DNA from: JAJPKK01 sp963800215
GTDB taxonomy: Bacteria > Pseudomonadota > Alphaproteobacteria > Rhizobiales > Xanthobacteraceae
NCBI GenBank assembly: GCA_963800215.1
Contig: CAWCZY010000010.1
Span: 1-64,000, forward strand
Direction of reading: 5' to 3'
DNA length: 64,000 bases
Positions 25,722 through 35,718 of the stretch are shown in pieces. Both the position numbers and the translations under genes were made by a program. The notes beneath the pieces are model-generated. The model searched no databases. It had not been told where the DNA came from and saw only the letters and a list, made by a program, of their open reading frames with translations. Numbering within the stretch: position 1 is the first letter of the stretch; every line of letters starts with the position of its first letter.

Positions 25722-27038
25722 ATGGCCACGCCGCCCCACGATATCGAAGACACCGAATCCGCCAGCCTGTCGCGCCGTTTCTTCGTGACCGCTTCGGCCG
25801 CGGTCGGCGGCTTGGCGCTCGCGCCGGGGGCCGCCCGCGCGGCCATCGTGCGCACCGATTTTTCGAACCTGCCGCCCTACGGCAATGGGACGCTTCCCGC
25901 TGGCGTGCGTTCGCGCGCCATCAGCAACGTCAACGGCCTCACGGTGCATATATTGGAGGCGGGCTTCGAGACGCCGGGCCGGCCCGCGGTGCTGCTGCTG
26001 CACGGCTTTCCCGAACTCGCCTATAGCTGGCGCAAGGTGATGCCGGTGCTGGCGGCGGCGGGGTATCACGTGATCGCCCCGGATCAGCGCGGCTACGGCC
26101 GCACCACCGGCTGGGACGATTCCTTCGACGACGATCCCGATCAGTTCCGCATCCTCAACATGGTGCGGGACGCCATCGGGCTCGTCTATGCGCTCGGCTA
26201 CCATCAGGTCGCCGCCATCGCCGGGCACGACGCCGGCTCGCCGGTGGCATCCTGGGCCGCGCTCATCAGGCCCGACATTTTCCAGTCGGTCGCGATCCTG
26301 AGTTCGCCGTTCGGCGGCGCGCCTGCCTTGCCGTTCAACACCGCCAACGGCGCCCCGTTGCCGCGCCCGGCGCCCACCGACGACGAACTCGACGCCGAGC
26401 TGGCGAAGCTCGATCCGCCGCGCAAGTACTATCAGAACTACCAGCGCAAGCCCGGGGCCAACGAAGACATGCTGAATGCCCCGCAGGGCCTGCATAATTT
26501 CTTTCGCGCCTATTACCACTACAAGAGCGCCGACTGGAAAGGGAACAAGCCGGTCCCGCTCAAGGCGCGCACCGCCGAGGAGATGGCGAAGATCCCCACC
26601 TACTACGTCATGGAGCTCGACAAGGGGATGGCGGCGACGGCTGCCTCCGCGATGCCGTCCGCGGCCGAGATCGCGGCCTGCAAATGGCTGATCGATGCCG
26701 AGGTCGAGGTCTACGCCACCGAATACCGCCGGACCGGATTCAACGGCGCGCTGCAGGGCTATCGGGTCCGGCGCGGCTCCAACCCCAAGAGCATGGCCGA
26801 GCTGCAGACGTTCTCCGGCCGCACCATCGACGTGCCGTCGTGCTTCATCGCCGGCAAGAGCGACTGGGGCGTCTACCAGACCCCGGGGCTCGTCGACGTC
26901 ATGCGCACCAAGGCCTGTACGCAGATGCAGAGCTTCAATCTCATCGACGGCGCCGGGCACTGGGTCCAGCAGGAGCAGCCGGAACACGTGAGCAAGCTGC
27001 TGCTGGAGTTCCTGCAAAACCCCGCCCGCAAGGGGTGA
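25722..27038 (+). CDS. Tat-exported epoxide hydrolase-like alpha/beta hydrolase
   Basis: The 438-residue product has a leader with LSRRFFVTASAAVGGLALAP. The alpha/beta hydrolase core shows the oxyanion motif HGFPE, DQRGYGRT, the nucleophile Asp in IAGHDAGSPVAS and the catalytic His in GAGHWVQQEQPE. Asp as nucleophile points to epoxide hydrolase or dehalogenase chemistry. It is in line with the PrpD-like gene upstream and GGGAG precedes its start. Substrate unknown. Confidence 0.85.
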   Translation: MATPPHDIEDTESASLSRRFFVTASAAVGGLALAPGAARAAIVRTDFSNLPPYGNGTLPAGVRSRAISNVNGLTVHILEAGFETPGRPAVLLLHGFPELAYSWRKVMPVLAAAGYHVIAPDQRGYGRTTGWDDSFDDDPDQFRILNMVRDAIGLVYALGYHQVAAIAGHDAGSPVASWAALIRPDIFQSVAILSSPFGGAPALPFNTANGAPLPRPAPTDDELDAELAKLDPPRKYYQNYQRKPGANEDMLNAPQGLHNFFRAYYHYKSADWKGNKPVPLKARTAEEMAKIPTYYVMELDKGMAATAASAMPSAAEIAACKWLIDAEVEVYATEYRRTGFNGALQGYRVRRGSNPKSMAELQTFSGRTIDVPSCFIAGKSDWGVYQTPGLVDVMRTKACTQMQSFNLIDGAGHWVQQEQPEHVSKLLLEFLQNPARKG

Positions 27039-27070
27039 GCGGCGAATGATCTTCGCCGCGGCCTCACAAA

Positions 27071-27180
27071 TTCCCTCCCCGTCTTCGGGGAGCGGAAGGT
27101 GGTGTCTGCTTCACCAAGCGTCGTGCGGCGGCGAGCCCCACCCCGAAGACGGGGAGCGAGAAGCGGAGCCGACCGTCCCC
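27071..27180. repeat. Intergenic inverted repeat (CCCTCCCCGTCTTCGGGGAG family)
   Basis: Outer arms CTCCCCGTCTTCGGGGAG and CCCCGAAGACGGGGAG face each other across about 60 bases. The same family stands at 36963-37110. It may act as a terminator-like hairpin between convergent genes. Confidence 0.6.
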
Positions 27181-27181
27181 C

Positions 27182-28105
27182 CTACCGCACCTGGAACACC
27201 AGCTTGCCGCGCAGATGGCGCGCCTCGCTCACGCGGTGGGCGGCGACAGCGTCGGACAAGGGATAGAGCGTGATCTCGGGCGGGCGGACGGCGCCCGACT
27301 GCACCAGTTCGACGATGCGATCGAGATGGGCGCGGTCGCGCCCGACCGCAGGCCGCAGCGAGCGCACGTCGCTGCGCGGCGATGCCGGCGCCTGCGGGCC
27401 GGAGCCGATGAAGGCCGCGCGACCGCCGGGCCGAACCACCGCAAAGCATTTTTCCGCCACCGCGCCGCCGACGGTATCGAGGACGGCATCGCAGTTCGCC
27501 ACGACCTTGGTGAAGTCGGTGGTCGTATAATCGATGATCTCGTCGGCGCCGATCGAGCGGAGGTAGTCGTGGTTCTCCGGCCTCGCCGTGGTGATGACGC
27601 GGGCGCCGATATGCTTGGCGAGCTGGATGGCGAAGCTCGCGACGCCGCCGGCGCCGCCCTGGATCAGGATCGTCTCGCCCCGCTTCAGCTCGAGCGTATC
27701 CTCCACCGAGACCAGGGCCGTAAGGCCGGCGAGCGCCAGGGCCGCCGCCTCGGCGTGGGACATGCTGTCCGGCTTCTTCGCGACGATGGCGGCCTTGATC
27801 GCGATCTTCTCCGCATAGGCCCCCTCCTGGCCGACATCGCAGACGCCGAACACGGCATCACCGACCGCGAGGTCGTGGACGCCCGTGCCGACGGTGCTCA
27901 CCACGCCGGAAAAATCCCGCCCCAAAATGTATGGAAAATGCGACGCCCGGTAGGACTTGCCGGCGCGCACCTTCCAATCGGCGCCGTTGACGCTCGCCGC
28001 GAAGATATCGACGACGACTTCGTCCGGCTTGGCGACGGGATCCGGCGCGTCGCCATAGGTCAGGACGTCGGGCCCGCCATGCTTGTTGATGTAAACGGCC
28101 TTCAT
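27182..28105 (-). CDS. NADP-dependent quinone oxidoreductase-like protein (MDR family)
   Basis: The 307-residue product begins MKAVYINKHGGPDVLTY, the standard start of zinc-free medium-chain reductases. It shows FPYILGRDFSGVV, the nucleotide site IQGGAGGVASFAIQLAK (Rossmann) and the C-terminal ARHLRGKLVFQVR. No structural zinc cysteines are present, in line with the quinone reductase branch. It reduces an unknown quinone or enone with NADPH in the cytoplasm. Confidence 0.9.
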   Translation of the reverse strand: MKAVYINKHGGPDVLTYGDAPDPVAKPDEVVVDIFAASVNGADWKVRAGKSYRASHFPYILGRDFSGVVSTVGTGVHDLAVGDAVFGVCDVGQEGAYAEKIAIKAAIVAKKPDSMSHAEAAALALAGLTALVSVEDTLELKRGETILIQGGAGGVASFAIQLAKHIGARVITTARPENHDYLRSIGADEIIDYTTTDFTKVVANCDAVLDTVGGAVAEKCFAVVRPGGRAAFIGSGPQAPASPRSDVRSLRPAVGRDRAHLDRIVELVQSGAVRPPEITLYPLSDAVAAHRVSEARHLRGKLVFQVR

Positions 28106-28208
28106 TGTGTTGTTTCCTGCGGAAGTTGGAGCCGGATGCGTGAAGTGTAAATGCATTGGCCCATAGTCCGGGCCGCGGCAAGGAGGAAATCGCCTTGAAT
28201 CCCATACC

Positions 28209-28346
28209 TCGTCATCCTGAGGCGGCCGCGCTCTTCGCGGCCCTCGAAGGATGCGGCCGAAGCCTCGCCGCAAACGTGCTCGTGCCACCGCCGGGTCCGT
28301 CGCCCTTCGAGGCTCGCGAAGAAGCGCGAGCACCTCAGGGTGACGG
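28209..28346. repeat. Intergenic inverted repeat (GTCATCCTGAGG ... CCTCAGGGTGACGG)
   Basis: Two arms of about 40 bases run in opposite directions: one from GTCATCCTGAGG to CCTCGAAGG, the other from CCTTCGAGG to CTCAGGGTGACGG. This is a common intergenic palindromic element of Bradyrhizobium relatives. No gene lies inside. Confidence 0.65.
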
Positions 28347-28376
28347 AACCGGGTTTTTGCTCCGAGACCGCTTGGC

Positions 28377-28973
28377 TTACGCCAGTATCTCCACCGTCAG
28401 CGGCTTGAGCCGGAAGTTGTTGCAGGCGTTGAACAGGATCGGGCAATTGGAAATCGCGACGACCTGCGGCATCAGCGCGCGCAACGTCATGTAGTCGCCG
28501 GGCTTGCCTTTGGGCGGCCGGATTTCCCATTTGCCGTCGGCGTCGTAGGCGACCGTCATGAAGACGTTGAAGCAGGCGTCGATGTTGAAGCTCCAGCGGT
28601 CCATGCCGTAACCGCGGATGGCGGCCTCGAGATTCGACTGGCAATTCGGCGCGCCGGCACCGGCCGCGCCGTAGCGCGCGACGTTGAGGTGCTCGCTGCA
28701 ATAGCCGCCGCCGCAGTAATTCTCGGCCGTGAGATCGTCTTCGATCTTCCACATCTCGCGGGTGCGGTTGCTGTAGAGCACGTGCGGGGCGGTGAGCTTC
28801 CAATTCAGGTTGACGGCCCGGCTCGAATGCATCGACAGGAGCTCGCGGACATCGTCGCGATTGAAGGACACGAAGTCCGCGACCTGCTCGCCCTCGGGCT
28901 GGGTCAGCCGCAACCGCTGCCCGGCATCGATCTCGAAACTGATATTGCCGGCCGGCGCGAGGGTGACGGGCAC
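28377..28973 (-). CDS. DUF1989 (urea carboxylase-associated family) protein
   Basis: The 198-residue product shows the DUF1989 layout: PAGNISFEIDAGQRLRLTQ, GEQVADFVSFN, ELLSMHSSRAVN, a cysteine/histidine cluster NYCGGGYCSEHLNVARYG and the CFNVFMTVAYDADG block. The cysteines and His could bind a metal. Some relatives work with urea carboxylase; no such enzyme is near. The start is a GTG; an in-frame stop lies shortly upstream. Confidence 0.8.
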   Translation of the reverse strand: MPVTLAPAGNISFEIDAGQRLRLTQPEGEQVADFVSFNRDDVRELLSMHSSRAVNLNWKLTAPHVLYSNRTREMWKIEDDLTAENYCGGGYCSEHLNVARYGAAGAGAPNCQSNLEAAIRGYGMDRWSFNIDACFNVFMTVAYDADGKWEIRPPKGKPGDYMTLRALMPQVVAISNCPILFNACNNFRLKPLTVEILA

Positions 28974-29111
28974 GCCGGGCTGCAGAACGGCACTTGCGCG
29001 AACTCATGGGGAATCCGGCCCTGTTTGATTTATTCGAAAACCTCAGCGAGGATCGCGGCAACTTAGCACGTCTGGCGACGGACCTTCGGCGGCGAGGGAG
29101 GCGAGGCATTC

Positions 29112-30131
29112 ATGAGCCACCATCACGACCATGATGGGCATGACCACGGCCACGACCACCATGACGGTCACAACCACCATGACGACGACCACGACCACGA
29201 CGACGGTCATGGCCATCATCACGTCCATGGGGCGGGGACCGGACACGTCCATGCGCCCGCCAGCTACGGCAGGGCGTTTGCGATCGGCGTCACCCTCAAC
29301 ATCGCCTACGTGGTCATCGAGGCGCTCTTCGGGTTCCTCAGCAACTCGGTCGCCCTGCTCGCGGACGCCGGCCACAATCTCGGCGACGTGCTCGGGCTCT
29401 TGGTTGCCTGGACCGCCATGGTGCTGGTCAAGCGTGCACCCTCCGCCCGTTTCACCTACGGCCTGCGCGGCTCCTCGATCCTGGCGGCGCTGTTCAACGC
29501 GGTCTTCCTGCTGCTGACCGTGGGCGCGATTTCATGGGAGGCGATCCAGCGGCTGGGCAATCCCGAGCCGGTGTCGGGCGCCACGGTGATGATCGTCGCC
29601 GCGGTCGGCATCGTCGTCAACGGCATCACCGCCTGGCTGTTCGCCTCCGGCCGCAAGGGCGACCTCAACGTGCGGGGCGCGTTCATGCATATGGCGGCCG
29701 ACGCGTTGGTTTCGGTCGGGGTCGTGGTTGCGGGTCTGGTGATCCTGCTCACCGGGTGGCTGTGGCTCGACCCGCTGGTCAGCCTCGCGATCAACGCGGT
29801 GATCGTGTGGGGCACCTGGGGCCTGCTGCGGGATTCCGTCGGAATGTCGATGGCCGCCGTCCCGCCCCAGATCGACCCCGCCGCGGTGCGCAGCCTGCTC
29901 GAAAAGTGCCCGGATGTCGCCAGCCTGCACGATCTGCACATTTGGCCGATGAGCACCACCGAGATCGCGCTGACATGCCATCTGGTGATGCCGGGAGGCC
30001 ATCCCGGGGACGCGTTCATCCATGGATTGGCGGAAGAACTCGCGGTCCGGTTCAAGATCAACCACGCGACCGTGCAGATCGAGGTCGACCAGCATCTCGC
30101 CTGCGCGCTCGCCCCCGACGACGTGGTGTAG
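29112..30131 (+). CDS. Cation diffusion facilitator metal exporter (ZitB/CzcD type)
   Basis: The 339-residue product opens with a metal-binding tail of about 45 residues made mostly of His and Asp, then six membrane helices. The transport-site motifs are HNLGD after LLADAG in helix 2 and HMAAD after AFM in helix 5, giving the usual HxxxD pair at each. A cytoplasmic domain follows (LHDLHIWPMSTTEIALTCHL). It exports zinc or similar divalent cations. A distant Zur-like gene lies at 59019; there is no visible Zur box here. Confidence 0.92.
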   Translation: MSHHHDHDGHDHGHDHHDGHNHHDDDHDHDDGHGHHHVHGAGTGHVHAPASYGRAFAIGVTLNIAYVVIEALFGFLSNSVALLADAGHNLGDVLGLLVAWTAMVLVKRAPSARFTYGLRGSSILAALFNAVFLLLTVGAISWEAIQRLGNPEPVSGATVMIVAAVGIVVNGITAWLFASGRKGDLNVRGAFMHMAADALVSVGVVVAGLVILLTGWLWLDPLVSLAINAVIVWGTWGLLRDSVGMSMAAVPPQIDPAAVRSLLEKCPDVASLHDLHIWPMSTTEIALTCHLVMPGGHPGDAFIHGLAEELAVRFKINHATVQIEVDQHLACALAPDDVV

Positions 30132-30228
30132 CCCGGCTTTCCCGACATGCCGATTACCGCTGTCCGAGCCACACCGGCTGCGCTATCGTGACGGCAACAA
30201 GGCCAACACCATTACTTGGGAGGACTTC

Positions 30229-31884
30229 ATGAGGTCGATCAGCGTTTCCAAGGCGGGGCTTGCGGCGGGCGTCGCGATCGCCGTGCTGTCGCTCGGCGGA
30301 CCCGGCCGCGCCCAGGCGCCGGCGCCCTTGTCCGGCCAGGTCAGCTCGGCCGAGGAAGGCGCGATGGAAGGCGTGCTCGTCAGCGCCAAGCGCGACGGCT
30401 CGACCATCACCGTCTCGGTCGTCACCGACGCCCAGGGACACTACCAGTTCCCGCCCGGCCGGCTCGGCCCCGGCCACTACAAGCTCACGATCCGTGCCAC
30501 CGGCTACGATCTCAGCGCGCCAGCCGCGACCGACATCGACGCGGCCAAGCCGGGCAGTGTCGACCTCAAGCTGCGCAAGACCAAACGGCTCGCGGCCCAG
30601 CTCAACAACGCCGAATGGCTGGCCAGCATGCCCGGCACCGACGAGCAGAAGAAGTCGATCTTCGAATGCACCAATTGCCACTCGCTGCAGCGCATCGTCA
30701 TGTCGCAGCACGATCCCGCGGAATTCCTGCAGCTCTTCAAGCGCATGAGCGGCTACACGTTCTCCTCGACCTCGCTCAAGCCGCAGCTGCGCAAGCGGCC
30801 GATCAACCTCGTCCATCCCGAGGTCGCCCAGCAGACCGCGGACTTCCTCGCCTCGGCGAACCTGAGCCAGGACGAGACCTGGGCCTATCCGCTCAAGGTC
30901 CTGCCGCGGGTGTCCGGCCGCTCGACCCGCGTCATCATCACCGAATACGACATGCCGCGGGAAGTGACCCAGCCCCATGACGTGCTCACCGACGCCGACG
31001 GCATGCTGTGGTTCACCTATTTCAGCGAACAGATGTTCGGCAAGCTCGATCCGAAGACCGGCAAGGTGACGGAATTCCCGGTGCCGACGGTCAAGCCGGG
31101 CTGGGCCGAGGGCACGCTCGACCTCAAGCGGGGACCCGACGGGAGCTACTGGATCGGGATGATGTATCAGACCGAACTCGCCAAGTTCGATCCCAAGCAG
31201 GAGAAGTTCGAGATCATTCCGATCCCGGCCGAAATGAACAGCGACGTATCGCAGCAATCCATGGTGATGCCGTCGAATGCGGCAGCGGACGGCAAGGTCT
31301 GGACCAACAATGCCGGCGCCCGCGTGCTGCTGCGCCTCGATCTCGCGACCCGCACCTGGGAAGCGTTCGAGCCGTTCAAGGGCATCGCCGGCGCGCACCA
31401 GACCTACGGCATCGCGTCCAACTCCAAGAACAACATCTATTTCATGGATTTTGCCGGCCGGGGCATCGGCAAGATCGACGCCAAGACCGGCAAGAACAGC
31501 CTGTTCGCCGCACCGACCGCGGCCTCGCGACCGCGCCGCGGTACCATGGATTCCCAGGACCGCCTGTGGTTCGCCGAATGGACCGGCGACCGCATCGGCA
31601 TGTTCGACACCAAGACCGAGACCTTCAAGGAATGGCCGACGCCGACGCCGTGGACCGCGCCCTATGATGTCGTCGCCGACAAGAACGGCGAAGCATGGAC
31701 GGCGGGAATGAACAGCGACCGCGTGAACCGGCTCGATCCCAGGACCGGCCAGATCACCGAATATCCGCTGCCGAAACTCACCAATATCCGGAAGGTCTAT
31801 GTGGACAATTCCACCACCCCGGTGACGTTCTGGGCCGGCAGCAATCACGGCGCATCGATCGTGCGGGTCGAACCGCTGGATTGA
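30229..31884 (+). CDS. Exported heme-containing Vgb-like beta-propeller protein with N-terminal carboxypeptidase-regulatory domain
   Basis: The 551-residue product has a signal peptide (cleavage after GRAQ), a carboxypeptidase-regulatory-like beta-sandwich (about 34-115, VTDAQGHYQFPPGRLGPGHY), a c-type heme site CTNCH at 147-151 within a cytochrome-like segment, and then a six-bladed propeller of the virginiamycin B lyase kind (repeats like LWFTYFSEQMFGKLDPKTGK and RLWFAEWTGDRIGMFD). GGGAGGA precedes the start. A paralog with the same order stands at 59619. The role is unknown; periplasmic redox or lactone chemistry is possible. Confidence 0.85.
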   Translation: MRSISVSKAGLAAGVAIAVLSLGGPGRAQAPAPLSGQVSSAEEGAMEGVLVSAKRDGSTITVSVVTDAQGHYQFPPGRLGPGHYKLTIRATGYDLSAPAATDIDAAKPGSVDLKLRKTKRLAAQLNNAEWLASMPGTDEQKKSIFECTNCHSLQRIVMSQHDPAEFLQLFKRMSGYTFSSTSLKPQLRKRPINLVHPEVAQQTADFLASANLSQDETWAYPLKVLPRVSGRSTRVIITEYDMPREVTQPHDVLTDADGMLWFTYFSEQMFGKLDPKTGKVTEFPVPTVKPGWAEGTLDLKRGPDGSYWIGMMYQTELAKFDPKQEKFEIIPIPAEMNSDVSQQSMVMPSNAAADGKVWTNNAGARVLLRLDLATRTWEAFEPFKGIAGAHQTYGIASNSKNNIYFMDFAGRGIGKIDAKTGKNSLFAAPTAASRPRRGTMDSQDRLWFAEWTGDRIGMFDTKTETFKEWPTPTPWTAPYDVVADKNGEAWTAGMNSDRVNRLDPRTGQITEYPLPKLTNIRKVYVDNSTTPVTFWAGSNHGASIVRVEPLD

Positions 31885-31905
31885 ACGGCAGGGCGTCGAA
31901 CTCCG

Positions 31906-32040
31906 GTCTCCCTCTACCCGCTTGCGGGGGAGGGTCGGGGAGGGGGCTGCGGGCGGTCCACGAGCGGGCGCCGCGCTTGCCGCCCGCGATCCCCTCCCCA
32001 ACCCTCCCCCTTTTCAAGGGGAGAGAGAAAGCGGCCCCGC
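31906..32040. repeat. Intergenic inverted repeat (GGGGGAGGGTCGGGGAGGGG ... CCCCTCCCCAACCCTCCCCC)
   Basis: Two long complementary arms, G-rich then C-rich, flank a short centre between convergent genes. It is of the same general kind as other palindromic intergenic elements in this window and may stop transcription from both sides. Confidence 0.6.
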
Positions 32041-32091
32041 CTGCCAAGTACAGCGCGGCCCCGGAATGACAGACCCCGGGAGCTGGCAGGA

Positions 32092-33228
32092 TCAGGGCCG
32101 CGCCAGCGTGGTCGCCGTGACGGTTTCCTCCAGCGGCGGCAACCCCAGCAGTTTCGCGGGATTGGTCTTGTACATCAGGTCGAGCTCGCGCTGGGTGACG
32201 CCGTGGGCGCGCAGGCCCCGCGCCGCCAGCACCAGGCAGTCGGTGGGGTAGACGTTGCCGGTCTGGCCGCAATCGGTCGACACGATGACGTGCTCGGCAC
32301 CGACCTTCTTGACGAAGGCCGCCCCGGCCGCGCGCGCGGCTTCGGTCTTGTAGACCGTCGACGCCGTCAGCTCGATGAAGGCGCCGAGCTGCGCCGCTTC
32401 CGCCAGTTGCGGGATGTCGCCGGGATGGGTCAGCAAAACATTGAGCCCCTGCTTGCGGCCTTCGCGGGCGAGCAGCAGGTGCTCCTCCGGCGTGGCGTGC
32501 CCCGTCGCCAGCACCATATGACCATTGCTGTCCACCGTCCTGATCTTGGCGAGCACGCCGATCAGATGCTTCACTTCGGGCAGCAATTCGCCGTTCTTGG
32601 ACACCGCGACGTAGGGCGGTGTCCCCTCCGGCATCATCAGCATCCACGGCCGGGCCTTCGCCAGGTTGGCCGGGTCCATGCTGCCCGGGCGGGTCGTCGC
32701 GGTGATGGAGTCGCGGGTCGGCATTTCGAAGATGCGTCCCCACCCGCCCTTGATCTGCGAGTAGTGCTCCAGCGCGGCGACGTTGATCCCGCCGGTGGCG
32801 TAGTTCGAGGCCATCCGGCCGAAGACCTCGAAGCCCGGCGCGACGTGCTTGCGCATGAGATAGGCGGCGCCGGCCGAGCCCGCATCCTGATGGGTCTTGA
32901 ACACGAAGCCGCGCATGCCGCGGGCTTTGGCGATGTTGACGGCTTCGACCACGTCGAGCGCGCGGATCACGCCGCCGGTCCCGGGCGCATCGGGATCGAG
33001 ATGCACATGGATGTCGATGGCGCCGATAAGCGAGGGATCGGTCAGGCCGAGATCGACCGGGCCCCGCATCGGGTCGACCTTCCACTCGTCGGTCGCCGCG
33101 GCGTCCTGGCCGCGGCCGGTGCCGGGCGCGAAAGCCAGGATGGTGACGGCAAGAAGCGTGCATGCCAGAAGCGTGCAGGCGCGCAGCCCCGGCACGGCGA
33201 ATGCGCGCGATATCTGCGAATTCCTCAT
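32092..33228 (-). CDS. Exported DUF6282 / amidohydrolase-like protein
   Basis: The 378-residue product has a signal peptide (cleavage near GRGQ), then IGAIDIHVHLDPDAPG with the HxH metal pair of the amidohydrolase superfamily. Later come FKTHQDAGSAG, THPGDIPQLAEAAQLGAF and VIVSTDCGQTGNVYP. The layout matches DUF6282. It probably hydrolyses a cyclic amide or ester bond with one or two metal ions. It is convergent with the heme-propeller gene. Confidence 0.8.
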   Translation of the reverse strand: MRNSQISRAFAVPGLRACTLLACTLLAVTILAFAPGTGRGQDAAATDEWKVDPMRGPVDLGLTDPSLIGAIDIHVHLDPDAPGTGGVIRALDVVEAVNIAKARGMRGFVFKTHQDAGSAGAAYLMRKHVAPGFEVFGRMASNYATGGINVAALEHYSQIKGGWGRIFEMPTRDSITATTRPGSMDPANLAKARPWMLMMPEGTPPYVAVSKNGELLPEVKHLIGVLAKIRTVDSNGHMVLATGHATPEEHLLLAREGRKQGLNVLLTHPGDIPQLAEAAQLGAFIELTASTVYKTEAARAAGAAFVKKVGAEHVIVSTDCGQTGNVYPTDCLVLAARGLRAHGVTQRELDLMYKTNPAKLLGLPPLEETVTATTLARP

Positions 33229-33380
33229 CACGATGTTCCTCCCCGTTTTCCCCGGCATTACGGCCGAGGATTTTCTGTTCTGCGAGATCGGCAACGGGCC
33301 GCGTCGTCGGCGGCTCCGCGCGGTGCCGAATATATACCCGTTTGCGTCCACGTTTTTGATTTCAGCGTATCCCACTTCGT

Positions 33381-33439
33381 TGTCATCGCCCGGCTTGACC
33401 GGGCGATCCAGTAAACACCGGTCGAGCCGGGCAATGACA
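33381..33439. repeat. Short palindromic repeat (TGTCATCGCCCGG ... CCGGGCAATGACA)
   Basis: Complementary ends TGTCATCGCCCGGC and GCCGGGCAATGACA enclose CTTGACCGGGCGATCCAG. Related pieces occur at 38881, 51770 and 61220, so it is a dispersed intergenic element. Confidence 0.6.
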
Positions 33440-33475
33440 TCAATAGAGTCAGCTGAGGGGCGAGGGAGCAGCCCC

Positions 33476-35598
33476 TCACCGCTCGCCTACGAGCGCGAAC
33501 CACTCGTCCTCGGTGAGGACGGCGACGCCGGCCTCGCGGGCCTTGTCGAGCTTGGAGCCGGCGCCAGGGCCGGCCACGACGTAGTCGGTCTTCTTCGACA
33601 CCGACGCCGCGACCTTGGCGCCGAGGCGCTCGGCCATCGCCTTCGCCTCGTCGCGCGTCATCTGTTCAAGCGACCCGGTGAACACCACGGTCTTGCCGGC
33701 GACCGGGGAATCGCGCCGGGTCTCCTCCATCGGCTCGACCGTGACCTGCTCGAGCAGCCGGTCGAGCGCCTCGCGGTTGTGCGGCTCCTTGAAGAACTCC
33801 ACGATCGCGTCCGCCACCACGTCGCCGATCCCCTCGACGGCGTTGAGCTCCTGGTAGGCCTCGGACTCCTGCCCTTCCGCCGCCGCGGCGACGCCGTTGC
33901 GCAAGGCCTCGATCGATCCGTAATGGCGCGCCAAAAGCTTAGCGTTGGTCTCGCCGACATGGCGGATGCCGAGCGCGAAGATGAGCCGGTTGAGCGGCAC
34001 CCGGCGCTGCGCCGCGATGGCGGCGAGCAGGTTGCGCACCGACAGTTCGCCGAAGCCCTCCTCCTCCTCGAGCTTGATGCTGCGGTTGCGCGCCTCGAGC
34101 GTGAAGATGTCGGCTGGCTCCTTGATCCAGCCGCGTTCGTAGAACAGCTCGATCTGCTTGTCGCCGAGGCCCTCGATGTCGAAAGCCAGCCGCGAGGCGA
34201 AATGCTTGAGGCGCTCCACCCGCTGCGCCGCGCAGATCAGGCCGCCGGTGCAGCGGCGCACCACGTCCTCCTTCCCGGTGCGCGGATTGACCTCGCGCAC
34301 CGCATGGCTGCCGCAGACCGGGCAGACCTTGGGGAACGCGTAGGGCTCGGGCTCCGGCTGCGGTCGTTTCTCCAGCACCACACCGAGCACCTGCGGGATC
34401 ACGTCGCCGGCGCGCTGGATGCGCACGGTGTCGCCGATCCGCACGTCCTTGCGGGCGATCTCGTCCTCGTTGTGCAAGCGTCGCATTGGTGACGACGACG
34501 CCGCCGACGGTGACCGGCTCCAGCCGCGCCACCGGCGTCAGCGCCCCGGTGCGGCCGACCTGGATATCGATGCCGCGCAGGATGGTGGTCGCCTGCTCGG
34601 CCGGGAACTTGTGTGCGGTCGCCCAGCGCGGGCTGCGCGACACGAAGCCGAGCCGCTCCTGCAGGTCGAGCCGGTCGACCTTGTAGACGACGCCGTCGAT
34701 GTCATAGTCGAGCGTGGCGCGGCGCATCTCGATGTCGCGATAGACCGCGAGCATCTCCTCCACCGACCAGGTGAGCCTGGTCAGCGGATTGACCGGGAAG
34801 CCGCGGGCCGCGAACCATTGCAGCATGCCGAACTGGGTGTCCTGCGGCATGTCGCTCATCTCGCCCCAGGCATAGGCGAAGAACTTGAGCGGACGCTGCG
34901 CGGTGATGGCGGGATCGAGCTGGCGCAGCGAGCCCGCGGCGGAGTTGCGCGGGTTGGCGAACACCGGCTTGCCCGCCGCGGCCTGCCGCTCGTTGAGTGC
35001 GAAAAAGTCCGCATGGCTCATATAGATTTCGCCGCGGACCTCGCAGACCGCCGGGATTCTTTTGCCGTGGAGCTTTTCGGGAATCTCCGCGATGGTGCGG
35101 ACATTGGCGGTGACGTCCTCGCCTTCGAAGCCGTCGCCGCGGGTCGCGCCGTTGACCAGATGCCCGCCCTCGTAGCGCAGCGAACAGGATAGCCCGTCGA
35201 TCTTCGGTTCGGCCGTGAAGGCGAGCGCCTCGTCGCCGGAAAGCCCGAGGAAGCGCCTGACCCGGTTGGCGAAATCCACGACTTCCTCGTCCTGCGAACA
35301 CGTTGCCGAGCGAGAGCATCGGCACCGCGTGGCGGACCTTGGCGAATTTGGCGGCGGGGGCGGCGCCGACCCGGCGGCTCGGCGAGTCCGGCCGGATCAG
35401 GTCGGGAAAGCGCGCCTCGATGGCCGTATTGCGCTGCCGCAGTGCATCATATGCGGCGTCCGACACCGACGGCGCATCGTCCTGGTAATAGCTCCTGTCA
35501 TGGACGGCGATCTCGGCGGCCAGCCGCTTGAGCTCGGCCTTGGCCTGCACGGGGGTCAGCGCATCGGGCGCAATGCTGGAGTGGTCTTTGGCTGGCAT
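33476..35598 (-). pseudogene. ligA: NAD-dependent DNA ligase LigA, frame broken twice
   Basis: All LigA domains are present but in three frames. The N-terminal part from 35598 has SYYQDDAPSVSDAAYD and ends MLSLGNVF. After a shift near 35295 the adenylation part continues with AEPKIDGLSCSLRYEGG (catalytic Lys) and NPRNSAAGSLRQLD. After a second shift near 34476, caused by one extra base in ACGCTTGCAC, the rest holds HNEDEIARKDVRIGD, zinc cysteines CPVCG and RRCTGGLIC, HhH repeats and a BRCT domain ending WFALVGER. The gene is essential in most bacteria, so sequence errors are the likely reason. recN, its usual neighbour, lies about 4.4 kb upstream. Confidence 0.93.
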
Positions 35599-35718
35599 CG
35601 GATGCGTCGCTCAAGCGGCCGTCAAAGCGGAAATGACACTTCGCAGCTACCTTGTCTAGCTCGCGGCCATGCGCGTAACCTACAGATGCTTTTCACGCAT
35701 CCAAGGAGCGCGGGTCCA

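Noticed and set aside
28974..29111. N-terminal extension of the DUF1989 gene
   Set aside because: An in-frame TGA lies shortly upstream of the GTG start.
30154..32001. Long open minus-strand frame opposite the heme-propeller gene
   Set aside because: Composition is that of an antisense frame; the plus strand has signal peptide, heme site and propeller repeats.
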